From Bacillota bacterium (GTDB lineage: Bacteria > Bacillota > Clostridia > Acetivibrionales > DSM-1351), in NCBI GenBank assembly GCA_023395575.1, contig JAEWZA010000120.1, positions 1 to 16,577 of the forward strand: 16,577 nt of DNA. The letters are read 5' to 3'. Below the pieces are notes generated by a model. The model was given only the letters and a program-made list of their open reading frames with translations, was not told the DNA's origin and made no database searches. The position numbers were made by a program, and so were the translations under genes. How positions within the stretch are numbered: the first letter of the stretch is position 1; each line of letters opens with the position of its first letter. Positions 8,291 to 16,210 of the stretch are shown piece after piece.

Positions 8291-9922
8291 TTATTTTAAA
8301 GCTTCAAGAAATGCTTTTTCTATTAATTTAAGTTTAGCTGCTACTTCATCAATTTCAACATCTGATTTTTCTTGTTTTAAGTCATTCTTAAGAATAAGGG
8401 CCAATTCATTAAACTCTTCTTTTAAATTTTCAAGCATATTAACAACTGTAAGTCTTCTAAATTTATGCTGCATTTCAGCACTAGGAACATTCTCATATAC
8501 ATTTTCGCTACTTACGACAAAGCTGTCGCCTCTAGAAGGAATAATACATTTTATTCCATATTTATCAGTAATAGTCTGCGCAAAAACTGGCATAGTTTCC
8601 TTTTCACCATGTACAATAAAGACTTTTTTAGGCTTATGAGCAAAGCTTCCAATCCAATCAAGAAGACCTTTTTTATCAGCATGCCCAGAGAACCCATCTA
8701 TTACCTCAATCCTGGCATTTACGGATATTTCTTCTCCGAATATTTTAACCTTTGGAGCACCATCTATAATTCTTCTTCCTAGTGAGCCTTCTGCCTGATA
8801 TCCAACAAATAAAATTGTAGAGTTCTTTCTCCAGAGATTATGTTTTAAATGATGCTTTATTCTACCTGCATCACACATTCCACTTGCTGAAATTATAATA
8901 ATACTGTCGTTTCTTTCGTTCAATTTCCTGGATTCCTCAGGTGACTGTGTAAATTTAAGTGTAGGAAAATCCAATGGATTATCTCCATTAGCTATGTATT
9001 CTTTTGCCTCTTCATCATAACAATCAAGATTCTCTCTAAATATCTCTGTTGCAGAAGTTGCTAGTGGACTATCAACAAAAACCGGCAAGTCTAATATTTT
9101 GTTAACCTTGTCACTGTATACATCCATGTACTTGTTTAATTCATATATAATTTCCTGAGTCCTGCCTACAGCAAACGAAGGTATTACCACATTTCCTCCT
9201 GCTGCAACTGTTTCTGTTATTATATTTATAAACTCTTCTATTCTTTCAGGCCCTTTGCTGTGAGTGTGAAGTCTATCACCATAGGTGGACTCAACCACTA
9301 GATAGTCTGCATCGCTAATTATAATAGGGTCTTTTAAAATAGGCATATCTTTATTTCCTAAATCGCCGCTAAATACAATCTTAGTATCCTTGCCATTTTC
9401 ACTTATCCAGATCTCTATAATTGCAGAACCTAGTATATGTCCTGCATCGTTAAACCTTACTCGAATATCATCGTTAATTTTTAGAACTTCACCGTATTGA
9501 ACACTTCTAAATTGTTCTAGACAATCTGTAGCTTCCTTCACGGTATAAATGGGCTTAACAGAAGATTTCCCAGCTCTTTGTCTCTTCCTGTTTGTCCACT
9601 CATTTTCTGTTTCTTGAATGTGACCACTGTCAGGAAGCATTATTCTACAGAGCTCAACAGTTGCTTTTGTAGCAAAAATATTGCCCTTGAATCCGTCCAT
9701 ATAAAGCTTTGGAATTCTGCCGCTATGATCAATATGAGCATGTGATAATAGCATGAAATCCAATTCTCCAGGATTAAAAGAGAAAGGTTCAGCGTTAAGT
9801 ATTGCTTCATTTTTACTTCCCTGAAACATGCCGCAATCAACCAAAAATTTTGTTTCCTTTGTTTCAACTAAATAGCATGAACCTGTTACCGTTTCTGCTG
9901 CTCCTAGAAAAGTAATATTCAT
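8291..9922 (-). CDS. MBL-fold beta-CASP ribonuclease-like metallohydrolase
   Basis: A 543-residue metallo-beta-lactamase-fold protein with a beta-CASP insertion, the CPSF/YSH1-like group of RNA-processing nucleases. The zinc-binding motif is SHAHIDHSG (His61, His63, Asp65, His66), with further ligands His162 (DAGHILGSA), Asp187 (FSGDLG) and the late His438 (IVHGE). Beta-CASP landmarks are VFVDSPLATSATEIF (about 281-295), the SASGMCDAGRIKHHL segment (about 345-359) and GFSGHAD with His414. Residues beyond about 480 form an extra charged, coiled-coil-like tail (LENLKEEFNELALILKNDLK) that is absent from the shortest family members. The ATG at 9922 follows GAGGTG at 5 bases. An RNA substrate is inferred from the family. 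Confidence 0.88.
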   Translation of the reverse strand: MNITFLGAAETVTGSCYLVETKETKFLVDCGMFQGSKNEAILNAEPFSFNPGELDFMLLSHAHIDHSGRIPKLYMDGFKGNIFATKATVELCRIMLPDSGHIQETENEWTNRKRQRAGKSSVKPIYTVKEATDCLEQFRSVQYGEVLKINDDIRVRFNDAGHILGSAIIEIWISENGKDTKIVFSGDLGNKDMPILKDPIIISDADYLVVESTYGDRLHTHSKGPERIEEFINIITETVAAGGNVVIPSFAVGRTQEIIYELNKYMDVYSDKVNKILDLPVFVDSPLATSATEIFRENLDCYDEEAKEYIANGDNPLDFPTLKFTQSPEESRKLNERNDSIIIISASGMCDAGRIKHHLKHNLWRKNSTILFVGYQAEGSLGRRIIDGAPKVKIFGEEISVNARIEVIDGFSGHADKKGLLDWIGSFAHKPKKVFIVHGEKETMPVFAQTITDKYGIKCIIPSRGDSFVVSSENVYENVPSAEMQHKFRRLTVVNMLENLKEEFNELALILKNDLKQEKSDVEIDEVAAKLKLIEKAFLEALK

Positions 9923-10089
9923 AACAGCACCTCAATTCGAAATTAGTTAATAATAAATATTCAATTTAATAAACAAATGTCCATATTAAATATTAATAAA
10001 AACATAATTCTACTTCTATGTAACAAATTCCTTCAAATTCGTTTTAATAAACTTATATGCATATAAATATTTGTGCTCAAAGTTATCAT
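9923..10089. other. Upstream region of the beta-CASP gene
   Basis: This very AT-rich spacer lies between the beta-CASP gene start and the large palindromic element. It should contain the minus-strand promoter of that gene, but only weak matches are visible (a TGGACA-like -35 with no good -10). I see no gene or RNA here. Confidence 0.4.
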
Positions 10090-10740
10090 AAATAATTGCA
10101 GGGATTAACTCGTTAAGCTAATTTTCTTTTAAGCTAAGTTGCAGGTAACCTACTTATAGCTTATTACTTATACGCTAGTACAACTTAGATAAATGGGATA
10201 CTTGGTTAATGAAATTTGTTTGAATTTGTAGGTGAAGAATAGTTGATTATACCAAAGTCTGTTGTAAAACAAGAAATAATATATCAATAATAAACTGCTT
10301 AAATAGTACTCCCGTGCAATATATATCTATAGCTCGCTCCCGAAATTGACGCTGAAATAATTGCGGTGAAGAACAAGTACTTTCGCCGACCGTATAACCA
10401 AGGCATCCTGTCTCGAGCTAATACTCACAGCCACATCCTGTAGCTGTGTCGGCTACAATACTTGTTCTTCATCTATTATTTCTAGCATCAATTTCTAACC
10501 GAGCTTCGCAATTAGATATATATTGCTCTCGCGTACTATTTCTTGCAACGAGACATCGTTATACAGATAATCCCAGCGAAACAATGAAGCATGGATTCTG
10601 AATGTTAGCGGCGGTATAATTAAATATGATGAACCAATACTAATTCAACAAATATCTTGGTAGTAACCCATTTAGATAAGTTTGTACGGGAGTACAAGTA
10701 AACCAGTACTATAATTTTCCCCTGCATAATTAGCACAACG
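10090..10740. repeat. Large nested palindromic intergenic element, copy 1
   Basis: An ORF-free element of about 650 bases built as an imperfect palindrome within a palindrome. The outer left arm (about 10163-10253) is the inverted partner of the outer right arm (about 10613-10701): the left reads TTGTTTGAAT and GATTATACC where the right reads ATTCAACAAA and GGTATAAT. Between them lies a second inverted pair (10301-10390 and 10448-10541). Both outer arms recur near the right edge of the window: 10163-10248 matches 16421-16506 at 81 of 86 bases, and 10640-10701 matches 16254-16315 at 57 of 62. The ends are judged from where similarity fades and are approximate. It could be a MITE-like element or a long structured RNA; the sequence does not decide. 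Confidence 0.75.
10301..10541. repeat. Inner inverted repeat of the palindromic element
   Basis: The left arm 10301-10390 and right arm 10448-10541 are inverted partners. AAATAGTACTCCCGTGCAAT pairs with its counterpart near 10522-10541, GCAATATATATCTA with its partner near 10512-10526, and GAAGAACAAGTACTTTCGCC with GGCTACAATACTTGTTCTTC. The 57-base tip holds a small hairpin with CACAGC (10436-10441 region) and GCTGTG arms. This inner module is missing from copy 2, where an 11-bp hairpin takes its place, so it behaves like a replaceable insert in the loop of the outer palindrome. Confidence 0.7.
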
Positions 10741-10777
10741 CATTGAATTAGCACACATCAAAATTGGTATTGTTACC

Positions 10778-10837
10778 AAAAAAATCGCAACGCCGCTTAT
10801 ATTGCACTAATTAAAGTGTAATATGGCGGCGTTGCGA
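10778..10837 (-). terminator. Strong terminator of the aminotransferase gene
   Basis: GC-rich 12-bp arms TCGCAACGCCGC (10785-10796) and GCGGCGTTGCGA (10826-10837) continue inward with an imperfect ATATTGCACT/AGTGTAATAT stem, giving a long hairpin. On the minus strand it is followed by seven T. It lies about 90 bases past the aminotransferase stop codon, just outside the palindromic element. Confidence 0.88.
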
Positions 10838-10923
10838 GTAAATTTCTATAAATTAATTTGAGAAAACATTGAGAATTAAATCTCTATATACAAATTATAA
10901 GCATTATTATTTATTCCTTCAAG

Positions 10924-12198
10924 CTATTTTAAGAATTTCTTTGCACTAACCAATTGAATACAAACTGCAAATATCTCAATTGCCTTTTTTAATTCTTCTA
11001 CTGGAGGCATTGTAGGCGCAATTCTAATATTCTTATCAAGAGGATCTTTTCCATATGGATAAGTTGCTCCTGCTTTAGTAAGTGCTACACCAGCCTCTTG
11101 AGCTAATTTTGCCACTTCCTGTGCACAGTTATCCAATGTATTCAAACTAATAAAATATCCACCATTTGGCTTATTCCAAGATGCTATTTCTTTTCCGCCC
11201 AATTCTTTCTCAAGTATCTCTATAACCATATCAAACTTTGGCTTTAGTATAGCAGCATGTTTTTTCATATGAAGGTTTATTCCATCAATATCCTTGAAGT
11301 ACTTAACGTGTCTCAACTGATTCACTTTGTCATGTCCAATTGTTTGTATAGTCAAGCTCTTCTTTATGCTATTTATATTGTCAACACTTGATGCCATGAC
11401 AGCAACACCTGCACCTGGAAAGCTTATCTTTGAAGTGGATGCAAATATATAAACCATATTTTCATTTCCTGCTTCCTTACATGCAGTCAAAATATTTTTG
11501 AGCATATCAGGCTCATCTGAGAGATGGTGCACGCAATATGCATTGTCCCAGAATATTCTAAAATCGTTTGCCTTTGGCTTTAAAGCTGCAAATCTATTAA
11601 CAACCTCATCAGAATATGTAATTCCATCAGGATTGCTATATTTAGGAACACACCAAATACCCTTTATTGTTTCATCCTCTAAAACAAGCTTTTCAACAGC
11701 ATCCATATCAGGACCATCCTGCTTCATGTCTATTACAATCATTTCAATTCCAAACAATTCACAAATAGCAAAGTGTCTGTCATATCCAGGACTAGGGCAC
11801 AAAAATTTCACCTTTTCCTGCTTTGACCAAGGTGTACATCCCATAACACCAAGAGACATAGCCCTAGCAATAGTATCATACATGAGATTTAAACTTGAAT
11901 TACCACCAATTATTATCTCATTTGTGTTAACTTCTAACATTTCTGCAAAAAGTGCTTTTGCTTCTGGTAAACCATCAAGAACTCCATAATTTAAACAATC
12001 AGTACCGTCAGAAGCCTTACGAAGCTCTTTTGCTGGAATATCCAGCATATCCATACATATATCAAGTTGATCTGAACAGGGTTTCCCTCTTGTCATATCT
12101 AACTTTAACTTTTGTTCTTTAAAAGCATTATATCTGTTTTCTAAAGCTTCTATTTCATTTTTTAGGTCATCTGATGATAAAGATTCATAATATATCAT
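10924..12198 (-). CDS. Aspartate aminotransferase-like PLP enzyme, MocR-type domain
   Basis: A 424-residue fold-type I PLP-dependent aminotransferase most like the stand-alone 'MocR-type' class (aspartate aminotransferase subgroup If). Visible landmarks are GGNSSLNLMYD (PLP phosphate region, about residues 98-108), Asn189 of YSNPDG, Asp218 and Tyr221 of FWDNAYCVHH, the Schiff-base Lys257 in FASTSKISFPGAG, and Arg392 (NIRIAPTMPP), which binds the substrate carboxylate. No DNA-binding domain precedes it, so it is an enzyme and not a MocR regulator. The frame extends 21 codons further upstream, but the ATG at 12198 follows GGAGGAG at 6 bases and is the better start. The exact amino-acid substrate is unproven. 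Confidence 0.85.
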   Translation of the reverse strand: MIYYESLSSDDLKNEIEALENRYNAFKEQKLKLDMTRGKPCSDQLDICMDMLDIPAKELRKASDGTDCLNYGVLDGLPEAKALFAEMLEVNTNEIIIGGNSSLNLMYDTIARAMSLGVMGCTPWSKQEKVKFLCPSPGYDRHFAICELFGIEMIVIDMKQDGPDMDAVEKLVLEDETIKGIWCVPKYSNPDGITYSDEVVNRFAALKPKANDFRIFWDNAYCVHHLSDEPDMLKNILTACKEAGNENMVYIFASTSKISFPGAGVAVMASSVDNINSIKKSLTIQTIGHDKVNQLRHVKYFKDIDGINLHMKKHAAILKPKFDMVIEILEKELGGKEIASWNKPNGGYFISLNTLDNCAQEVAKLAQEAGVALTKAGATYPYGKDPLDKNIRIAPTMPPVEELKKAIEIFAVCIQLVSAKKFLK

Positions 12199-12232
12199 AA
12201 ATATCTCCTCCAAGTATCGTTTCAATAATGCT

Positions 12233-12261
12233 ATTTTAATACATAATATTAAACTATGCAA
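12233..12261 (-). promoter_or_regulatory. Sigma-A-like promoter of the aminotransferase gene
   Basis: On the minus strand TTGCAT (12261-12256) lies 17 bases before TAAAAT (12238-12233), about 35 bases upstream of the start codon. The rest of this 242-base divergent region shows no equally good plus-strand promoter for the sipW-like gene. Confidence 0.55.
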
Positions 12262-12440
12262 GTTTTAAGTTCCATTTATTCAAAAAATATTTTTACATAG
12301 GAATTAGATTTTGTTTTCATTTAGTTTTATGCAAGAATCAATCAAATAAACTGCAGTTATTTTGAGAATACTAATACAATATATTTATTTTAAAGAAGGA
12401 TTAATGTTACGGTTCTGTAAGGTGATGTAAGGAGAGAAAA

Positions 12441-12923
12441 ATGAGAAACACTAAATATACAACAGAAAAAGAAATTGAGCTACTAAGAAATGAATTAGAG
12501 GAAGCAAAGCAGACAAATATTAAAACTAAAAGTATCAAGCTAGCTAAACTTATGATATATACACTTATTTACTTGTTACTTTTTGGTACACTTATATCTG
12601 TATTATTATCAAAATATTCTGGTGAGACTCCTCAGATTTTTGGGTATCAAATATATATTATTAAGTCTGCAAGTATGTCACCCACTCTTAAAACCGGCTC
12701 AATAATTTTATCAAAAAAGCCTACTGATGCATCAGTTCTTAAGGTTGGCGATATTGTTACCTTTTCTCAATCAGGAGTAATAATTACTCATAGAATAATA
12801 GAAGTCGTTAAAGAGAACAGTATTATGTATAGAACAAAAGGTGATAATCCAAACAATACTCCGGACATTAACCTTTTATCACCGGAAAATATAAAGGCAA
12901 TTTTTGTTATGAAATTATACTAA
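12441..12923 (+). CDS. sipW: SipW-like signal peptidase I (archaeal/ER type)
   Basis: A 160-residue type I signal peptidase of the SipW class, which uses Ser and His instead of the Ser-Lys dyad of most bacterial enzymes. A charged coiled-coil-like N-terminus (EKEIELLRNELEEAK, 9-23) precedes one transmembrane segment at about 38-56. The catalytic motifs are SASMSPTLKTGS with Ser78, VGDIVTF, ITHRIIEV with His117, and TKGDNPNNTPD with Asp135 and Asp142. The protein ends soon after (AIFVMKLY) and lacks the second, C-terminal membrane anchor found in B. subtilis SipW. The ATG follows AAGGAGAG. Downstream genes follow at 24 bases and then a 14-base overlap, so this looks like an operon. Its expected client is the TasA-like protein at 15662. 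Confidence 0.88.
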   Translation: MRNTKYTTEKEIELLRNELEEAKQTNIKTKSIKLAKLMIYTLIYLLLFGTLISVLLSKYSGETPQIFGYQIYIIKSASMSPTLKTGSIILSKKPTDASVLKVGDIVTFSQSGVIITHRIIEVVKENSIMYRTKGDNPNNTPDINLLSPENIKAIFVMKLY

Positions 12924-12947
12924 CTAATTAATTTTGAGGTTAATTAA

Positions 12948-13913
12948 ATGCAACAAACTACAATACTTTTGAAAAATCTTTATTCGAACGAATTTTATGG
13001 AAATAAACTGCAGCCTGGCCTACCCATTGAACAGGTTTTAAAAGATATTAATTTTTGTGCAAATCCAGGTGAACTATGGACTGTACTTGGAAGCTCTGTA
13101 TATGAAATCAAGCTTTTACTTGAAATTATGGCAAATGCTAAAGCATATGAGAAGGGTAAATTGATGATTGCAGGCTTTGACACCACTAAGAAAAAAAGTA
13201 CCATCCTCCCCCATGTATTTTATATTGGCAGTACCAGTATGGCATTTGGAAATATGAATGTACTGGAATATTTGATGTTTATTACGAGCAATTCTAGCAG
13301 AAAGTCTGTTGACAGGCAGGAATATCTGCTTAATTATCTTGTAGCTTCAGACTTGGGATATATATGCCTTACTCCCATCTCTATGCTTACTATTCAAGAA
13401 AAATCCATAGTTATTCTAGTTGCAGCAATGTTAAGCGATAGTATACTAATAATCTTTAATCTACCCAGACTCCACTATTCACCAAAAGAAGTAAATGCAA
13501 TAACCAAATTGACTTCACGTCTTCCATACTTAGGAAAGTCGTTAATTATTAGTACCCAGTGCTATAAACTTGCTCAAACTATTAGCAGCCATGTATGTTA
13601 TATAGATAAAGGTAGAATACTTTATAATGATACTCTTAAAAAATTTCTTGAATATGACAGAGTAACCTATCTAATTGAAGCAGAAAATTTAAACTATACA
13701 GTACAATCACTTAGATATGCTCTGCCGCAATTTGAGTATTATATTGAATATAGCACTTTGAAGGTTATTACTAATTCAGACAGTAAGCAAGCAAGTACAC
13801 TGTTATTTAATACATTAGGCTCCTATAAAATAGATCCGACCTTTGTTGTGAAAAACAAAAAAAACATTAAAAATTCAATTCAAGGATTGATGAGACAACA
13901 TGATATACAATAA
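12948..13913 (+). CDS. ABC-ATPase-like protein with degenerate motifs (pseudo-ATPase)
   Basis: A 321-residue protein with the layout of an ABC ATPase but without its working parts. The N-terminal strand ILLKNLYS, then VLKDINFCANPGELWTVLGSS and later SSHVCYIDKGRILYNDTLKKF, matches the usual order of an ABC cassette. The Walker A position reads GSSVYEIKL (48-56) instead of GxxGxGK(S/T). The signature LSGGQ is replaced by LTIQE (147-151). Walker B reads SILIIFNLP (165-173), with Asn and Leu at the Asp-Glu positions. The H-loop has Gln204 (LIISTQ), and no Q-loop glutamine is evident. A C-terminal domain of about 90 residues follows. The reading frame is open and has a normal GAGG start, so it is not a broken gene. 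ATP hydrolysis is very unlikely. It overlaps the next gene by 14 bases. Confidence 0.72.
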   Translation: MQQTTILLKNLYSNEFYGNKLQPGLPIEQVLKDINFCANPGELWTVLGSSVYEIKLLLEIMANAKAYEKGKLMIAGFDTTKKKSTILPHVFYIGSTSMAFGNMNVLEYLMFITSNSSRKSVDRQEYLLNYLVASDLGYICLTPISMLTIQEKSIVILVAAMLSDSILIIFNLPRLHYSPKEVNAITKLTSRLPYLGKSLIISTQCYKLAQTISSHVCYIDKGRILYNDTLKKFLEYDRVTYLIEAENLNYTVQSLRYALPQFEYYIEYSTLKVITNSDSKQASTLLFNTLGSYKIDPTFVVKNKKNIKNSIQGLMRQHDIQ

Positions 13914-15318
13914 AAGCATATTAAATAAAGAATTAACAGAATCTTATTTTGAACATTCAATCAGTAAAAAAAAGCGTCTAGGATATGCTCTGTTTCTTGC
14001 ACTGATTTCTTTTGCAGTTCATTATATTCTTAGAACCTTTGATAAAAGTGTATTATCCGATGCTGTCCCCAAGTATATGAGCCCTACTTGTTTTAGTACA
14101 CTTTTAATTTATGTAGATTTTTTCTATCTTTTTATTGTTGTATATTTAGCAACTAACTATCACTTTCTTACTTTTGATGAAATACGAAACAACAAATGGT
14201 ATATTCCAATTAAATTTGGCTTTAGTCCAATTAAAATGATTTTTACCAAACTGTATGCTAGACTCATAACAATAACTTTTATTTATGGGTTTGGTTTTTT
14301 TATAATGCTTTTTTTAACTACCTTATTAAAATATCCATTAGTACTTGAGTATATTATTCCTATTTTTGCATTAGGATTAATAGATTTTATATTTATAATT
14401 ATTGTTTCTATGACCTCTTCACTTTATTTTAAAAAAGGTATACTATCAAACTATGTAATGTTTATCTCAATCTTATTAATTGCAGTTCTCAAGTATTTTC
14501 TAGGATATTACAGCCTTATAAGCGATAAAAGCAACTTTCAAAGCATACATATTTTATCTCAATTTTCTAAATATATTTCTATTCTGATTTTAGCTTCCAT
14601 AATATGTATTCTAATAATAATTGCAAAAGGAAAAATAAACGCAGAATATTACAACTTCTCCTTCTATACTATGGATTATGATATATCTGATGATGTAATA
14701 ATTACAATGCAAGCTGATTCTAAACTCAAAAAAAATACAACTCACAAAATTGATGCAGATACAAAGCTCAGAATTTTGACAAAAATATTAAACTCATTAT
14801 TATTTATTGTAATATTGTCATTTATCATTATTAACATAATAGTGCTTCTAATCTCTATATCTACAGCTAGAAAAGAAATATCAATATTTAAGGTTATTCC
14901 CTATGTATTTCAATCAGATACAATGCAGCCAGCAATTATGTATAACGACCTAGTGTTTTTCAAAAAAACAGATGAAGTTGAAGCTTCTAACGGGGATATA
15001 GTAATCTACGAAGCTAATGGAGAAGCAAACATTGCAAGGGTGCAATTATCTCAAGCAGGTATAGTAATTGTTTCTATTGATAACCATCCTTCTGATAATG
15101 AAGGTAAAGTTTATAGAGAAACTATAAACACAAATCAAATTTACGGAAAGTACATTGGCAGAAGCCGATGGCTTGGCCTATTAATACTCTTTGCTAATAG
15201 CACAATAGGCCGTTTGATGTTGTTGTTCATACCAATAATTCTACTATTTTATTATAAGCCTATAGTTGCAATGCTTCGATATATAATTAATAGTAGCTTT
15301 AAAGAGAATGAAAATTGA
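13900..15318 (+). CDS. Multi-span membrane protein fused to a degenerate signal-peptidase domain
   Basis: A 472-residue fusion. Residues 1-245 carry about six hydrophobic spans (near 29-45, 65-83, 120-140, 151-171, 181-204, 226-242), like an ABC-2-type permease subunit. A cytosolic-looking polar stretch and another span (299-319) lead into a signal-peptidase-fold domain (about 333-420), and a final span (about 425-451) anchors it. The fold is recognisable from SDTMQPAIMYNDLVFF, NGDIVIYEA, NIARVQL and SIDNHPSD. The nucleophile serine before Met-x-Pro is Thr341 and the general-base His/Lys is Ala379, so the domain should be inactive; Asp394 remains. It starts inside the pseudo-ATPase gene, which suggests coupled translation and a complex of the two. 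Confidence 0.72.
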   Translation: MIYNKSILNKELTESYFEHSISKKKRLGYALFLALISFAVHYILRTFDKSVLSDAVPKYMSPTCFSTLLIYVDFFYLFIVVYLATNYHFLTFDEIRNNKWYIPIKFGFSPIKMIFTKLYARLITITFIYGFGFFIMLFLTTLLKYPLVLEYIIPIFALGLIDFIFIIIVSMTSSLYFKKGILSNYVMFISILLIAVLKYFLGYYSLISDKSNFQSIHILSQFSKYISILILASIICILIIIAKGKINAEYYNFSFYTMDYDISDDVIITMQADSKLKKNTTHKIDADTKLRILTKILNSLLFIVILSFIIINIIVLLISISTARKEISIFKVIPYVFQSDTMQPAIMYNDLVFFKKTDEVEASNGDIVIYEANGEANIARVQLSQAGIVIVSIDNHPSDNEGKVYRETINTNQIYGKYIGRSRWLGLLILFANSTIGRLMLLFIPIILLFYYKPIVAMLRYIINSSFKENEN

Positions 15319-15384
15319 TTTTTTTATCTTACAAAGTAATCATTTTTCATGTCTGAAAGTCCAAGCTTTTCTATAATATTCCTG

Positions 15385-15413
15385 TTGACCTAAACCAAGC
15401 CTAAGTATATAAT
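15385..15413 (+). promoter_or_regulatory. Sigma-A promoter of the TasA-like gene
   Basis: TTGACC (15385-15390) lies exactly 17 bases before a perfect TATAAT (15408-15413). Transcription would start near 15420 and leave an untranslated leader of about 240 bases. This gives the TasA-like gene expression independent of the sipW operon. Confidence 0.75.
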
Positions 15414-15419
15414 CATACA

Positions 15420-15656
15420 TGTTGTTTGTTTTATGTAAACCAATATGAAATTTACAAATGATAAGTACTTAATTGTCAATCCTATAGTTCTACTGCTTAT
15501 GCAGTACACTACGTAAGCTGTGATTCATAATATATCATTTTTTATTTTAAATGCGAAATAGTATTACTACTTTCATGGAATTACCATGTCCATGTAATTC
15601 TACAAGGATATTTTATTATCCTTATTATTAAATTTAGCCCAAAGAGGGCCAGGAGG
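15420..15656 (+). promoter_or_regulatory. Long hairpin-rich leader of the TasA-like gene
   Basis: Between the promoter and the start codon lie a near-perfect 24-base palindrome (15495-15518), a hairpin GAATTAC (15578-15584)/GTAATTC (15594-15600), and a hairpin AAGGATA (15604-15610)/TATCCTT (15617-15623). A short GCCC/GGGC stem (15637-15649) touches the AGGAGG ribosome-binding site (15651-15656). The arrangement would suit control of message stability or translation. I match it to no known riboswitch, and no small reading frame is evident in the 343 bases between genes. Confidence 0.45.
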
Positions 15657-15661
15657 CTTAT

Positions 15662-16207
15662 ATGAAAAAGCATATTATTATAGGAGCACTTATACTTACT
15701 ATTGCTACTTCAATGGCAGCAGGAACTTTTGCAACTTATACCAAAACACTTTCACCAATTACCGGAAGTGTAGCTACTAAGTCTTTTTATATAGGAAATA
15801 ATGAAACCTATTTTCCTGACATTGAATTGGCACCATCAGAAAAAACTGAGTGGGATTTTGAAGTTGTTAACTTTAATGCCAATGGTACAGTTAATGCAGT
15901 TGATACTGATATGACAGTTTCATTAAATGTAGCTGCAGAAGCAGGCAAACAACCAATTGATGGACTGAACGTGAGCATATTCGATGAAAACAATAATCAA
16001 GTTGGCTCTACAGTTATTAAGAACGGTCAGATGTCCTTTGATGTAGAAAAAGCATTTACAGCTAATAAAAGTGCAACACAGAAGTACAAGCTTATAGCTG
16101 AATGGAAAGATTCTAATGGCAGTAATGTTGATACTTTGAATGCTGAAAACAACAACACAACAACAATTAGTGTTACTATTACTGGTACCCAGTGCTTACA
16201 CGATTAA
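15662..16207 (+). CDS. TasA/camelysin-like secreted protein
   Basis: A 181-residue exported protein with the look of SipW-dependent TasA/CalY (camelysin) proteins, which form fibres on the cell surface or in the biofilm matrix. It has a lysine-bearing N-terminus, a hydrophobic core (IIIGALILTIATSMAAG) and a likely cleavage site after GTFA near residue 24. SITGSVATKSFYIG-like early strands, ELAPSEKTEWDFEVVN and TDMTVSLNV follow, matching the family's beta-rich 'LxPGxxxxxxFxVxN' style. One cysteine lies four residues from the end (QCLHD). AGGAGG stands 5 bases before the ATG. It lies 343 bases after the sipW operon with its own promoter. Fibre formation here is an inference from the family. Confidence 0.8.
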   Translation: MKKHIIIGALILTIATSMAAGTFATYTKTLSPITGSVATKSFYIGNNETYFPDIELAPSEKTEWDFEVVNFNANGTVNAVDTDMTVSLNVAAEAGKQPIDGLNVSIFDENNNQVGSTVIKNGQMSFDVEKAFTANKSATQKYKLIAEWKDSNGSNVDTLNAENNNTTTISVTITGTQCLHD

Positions 16208-16210
16208 GCT

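Noticed and set aside
10090..10740. CRISPR array or OLE/other known large RNA
   Set aside because: There are no short regularly spaced direct repeats with unique spacers, and no motif of a large RNA class I recognise.
10728..10755. Direct repeat AATTAGCACA at 10728-10737 and 10746-10755 as a target-site duplication
   Set aside because: Both copies lie on the same side of the palindromic element, so they do not flank an insertion.
12948..13913. The ABC-like gene as a pseudogene
   Set aside because: The frame is uninterrupted over 321 codons, has a ribosome-binding site and overlaps its neighbour; only motif residues are altered.
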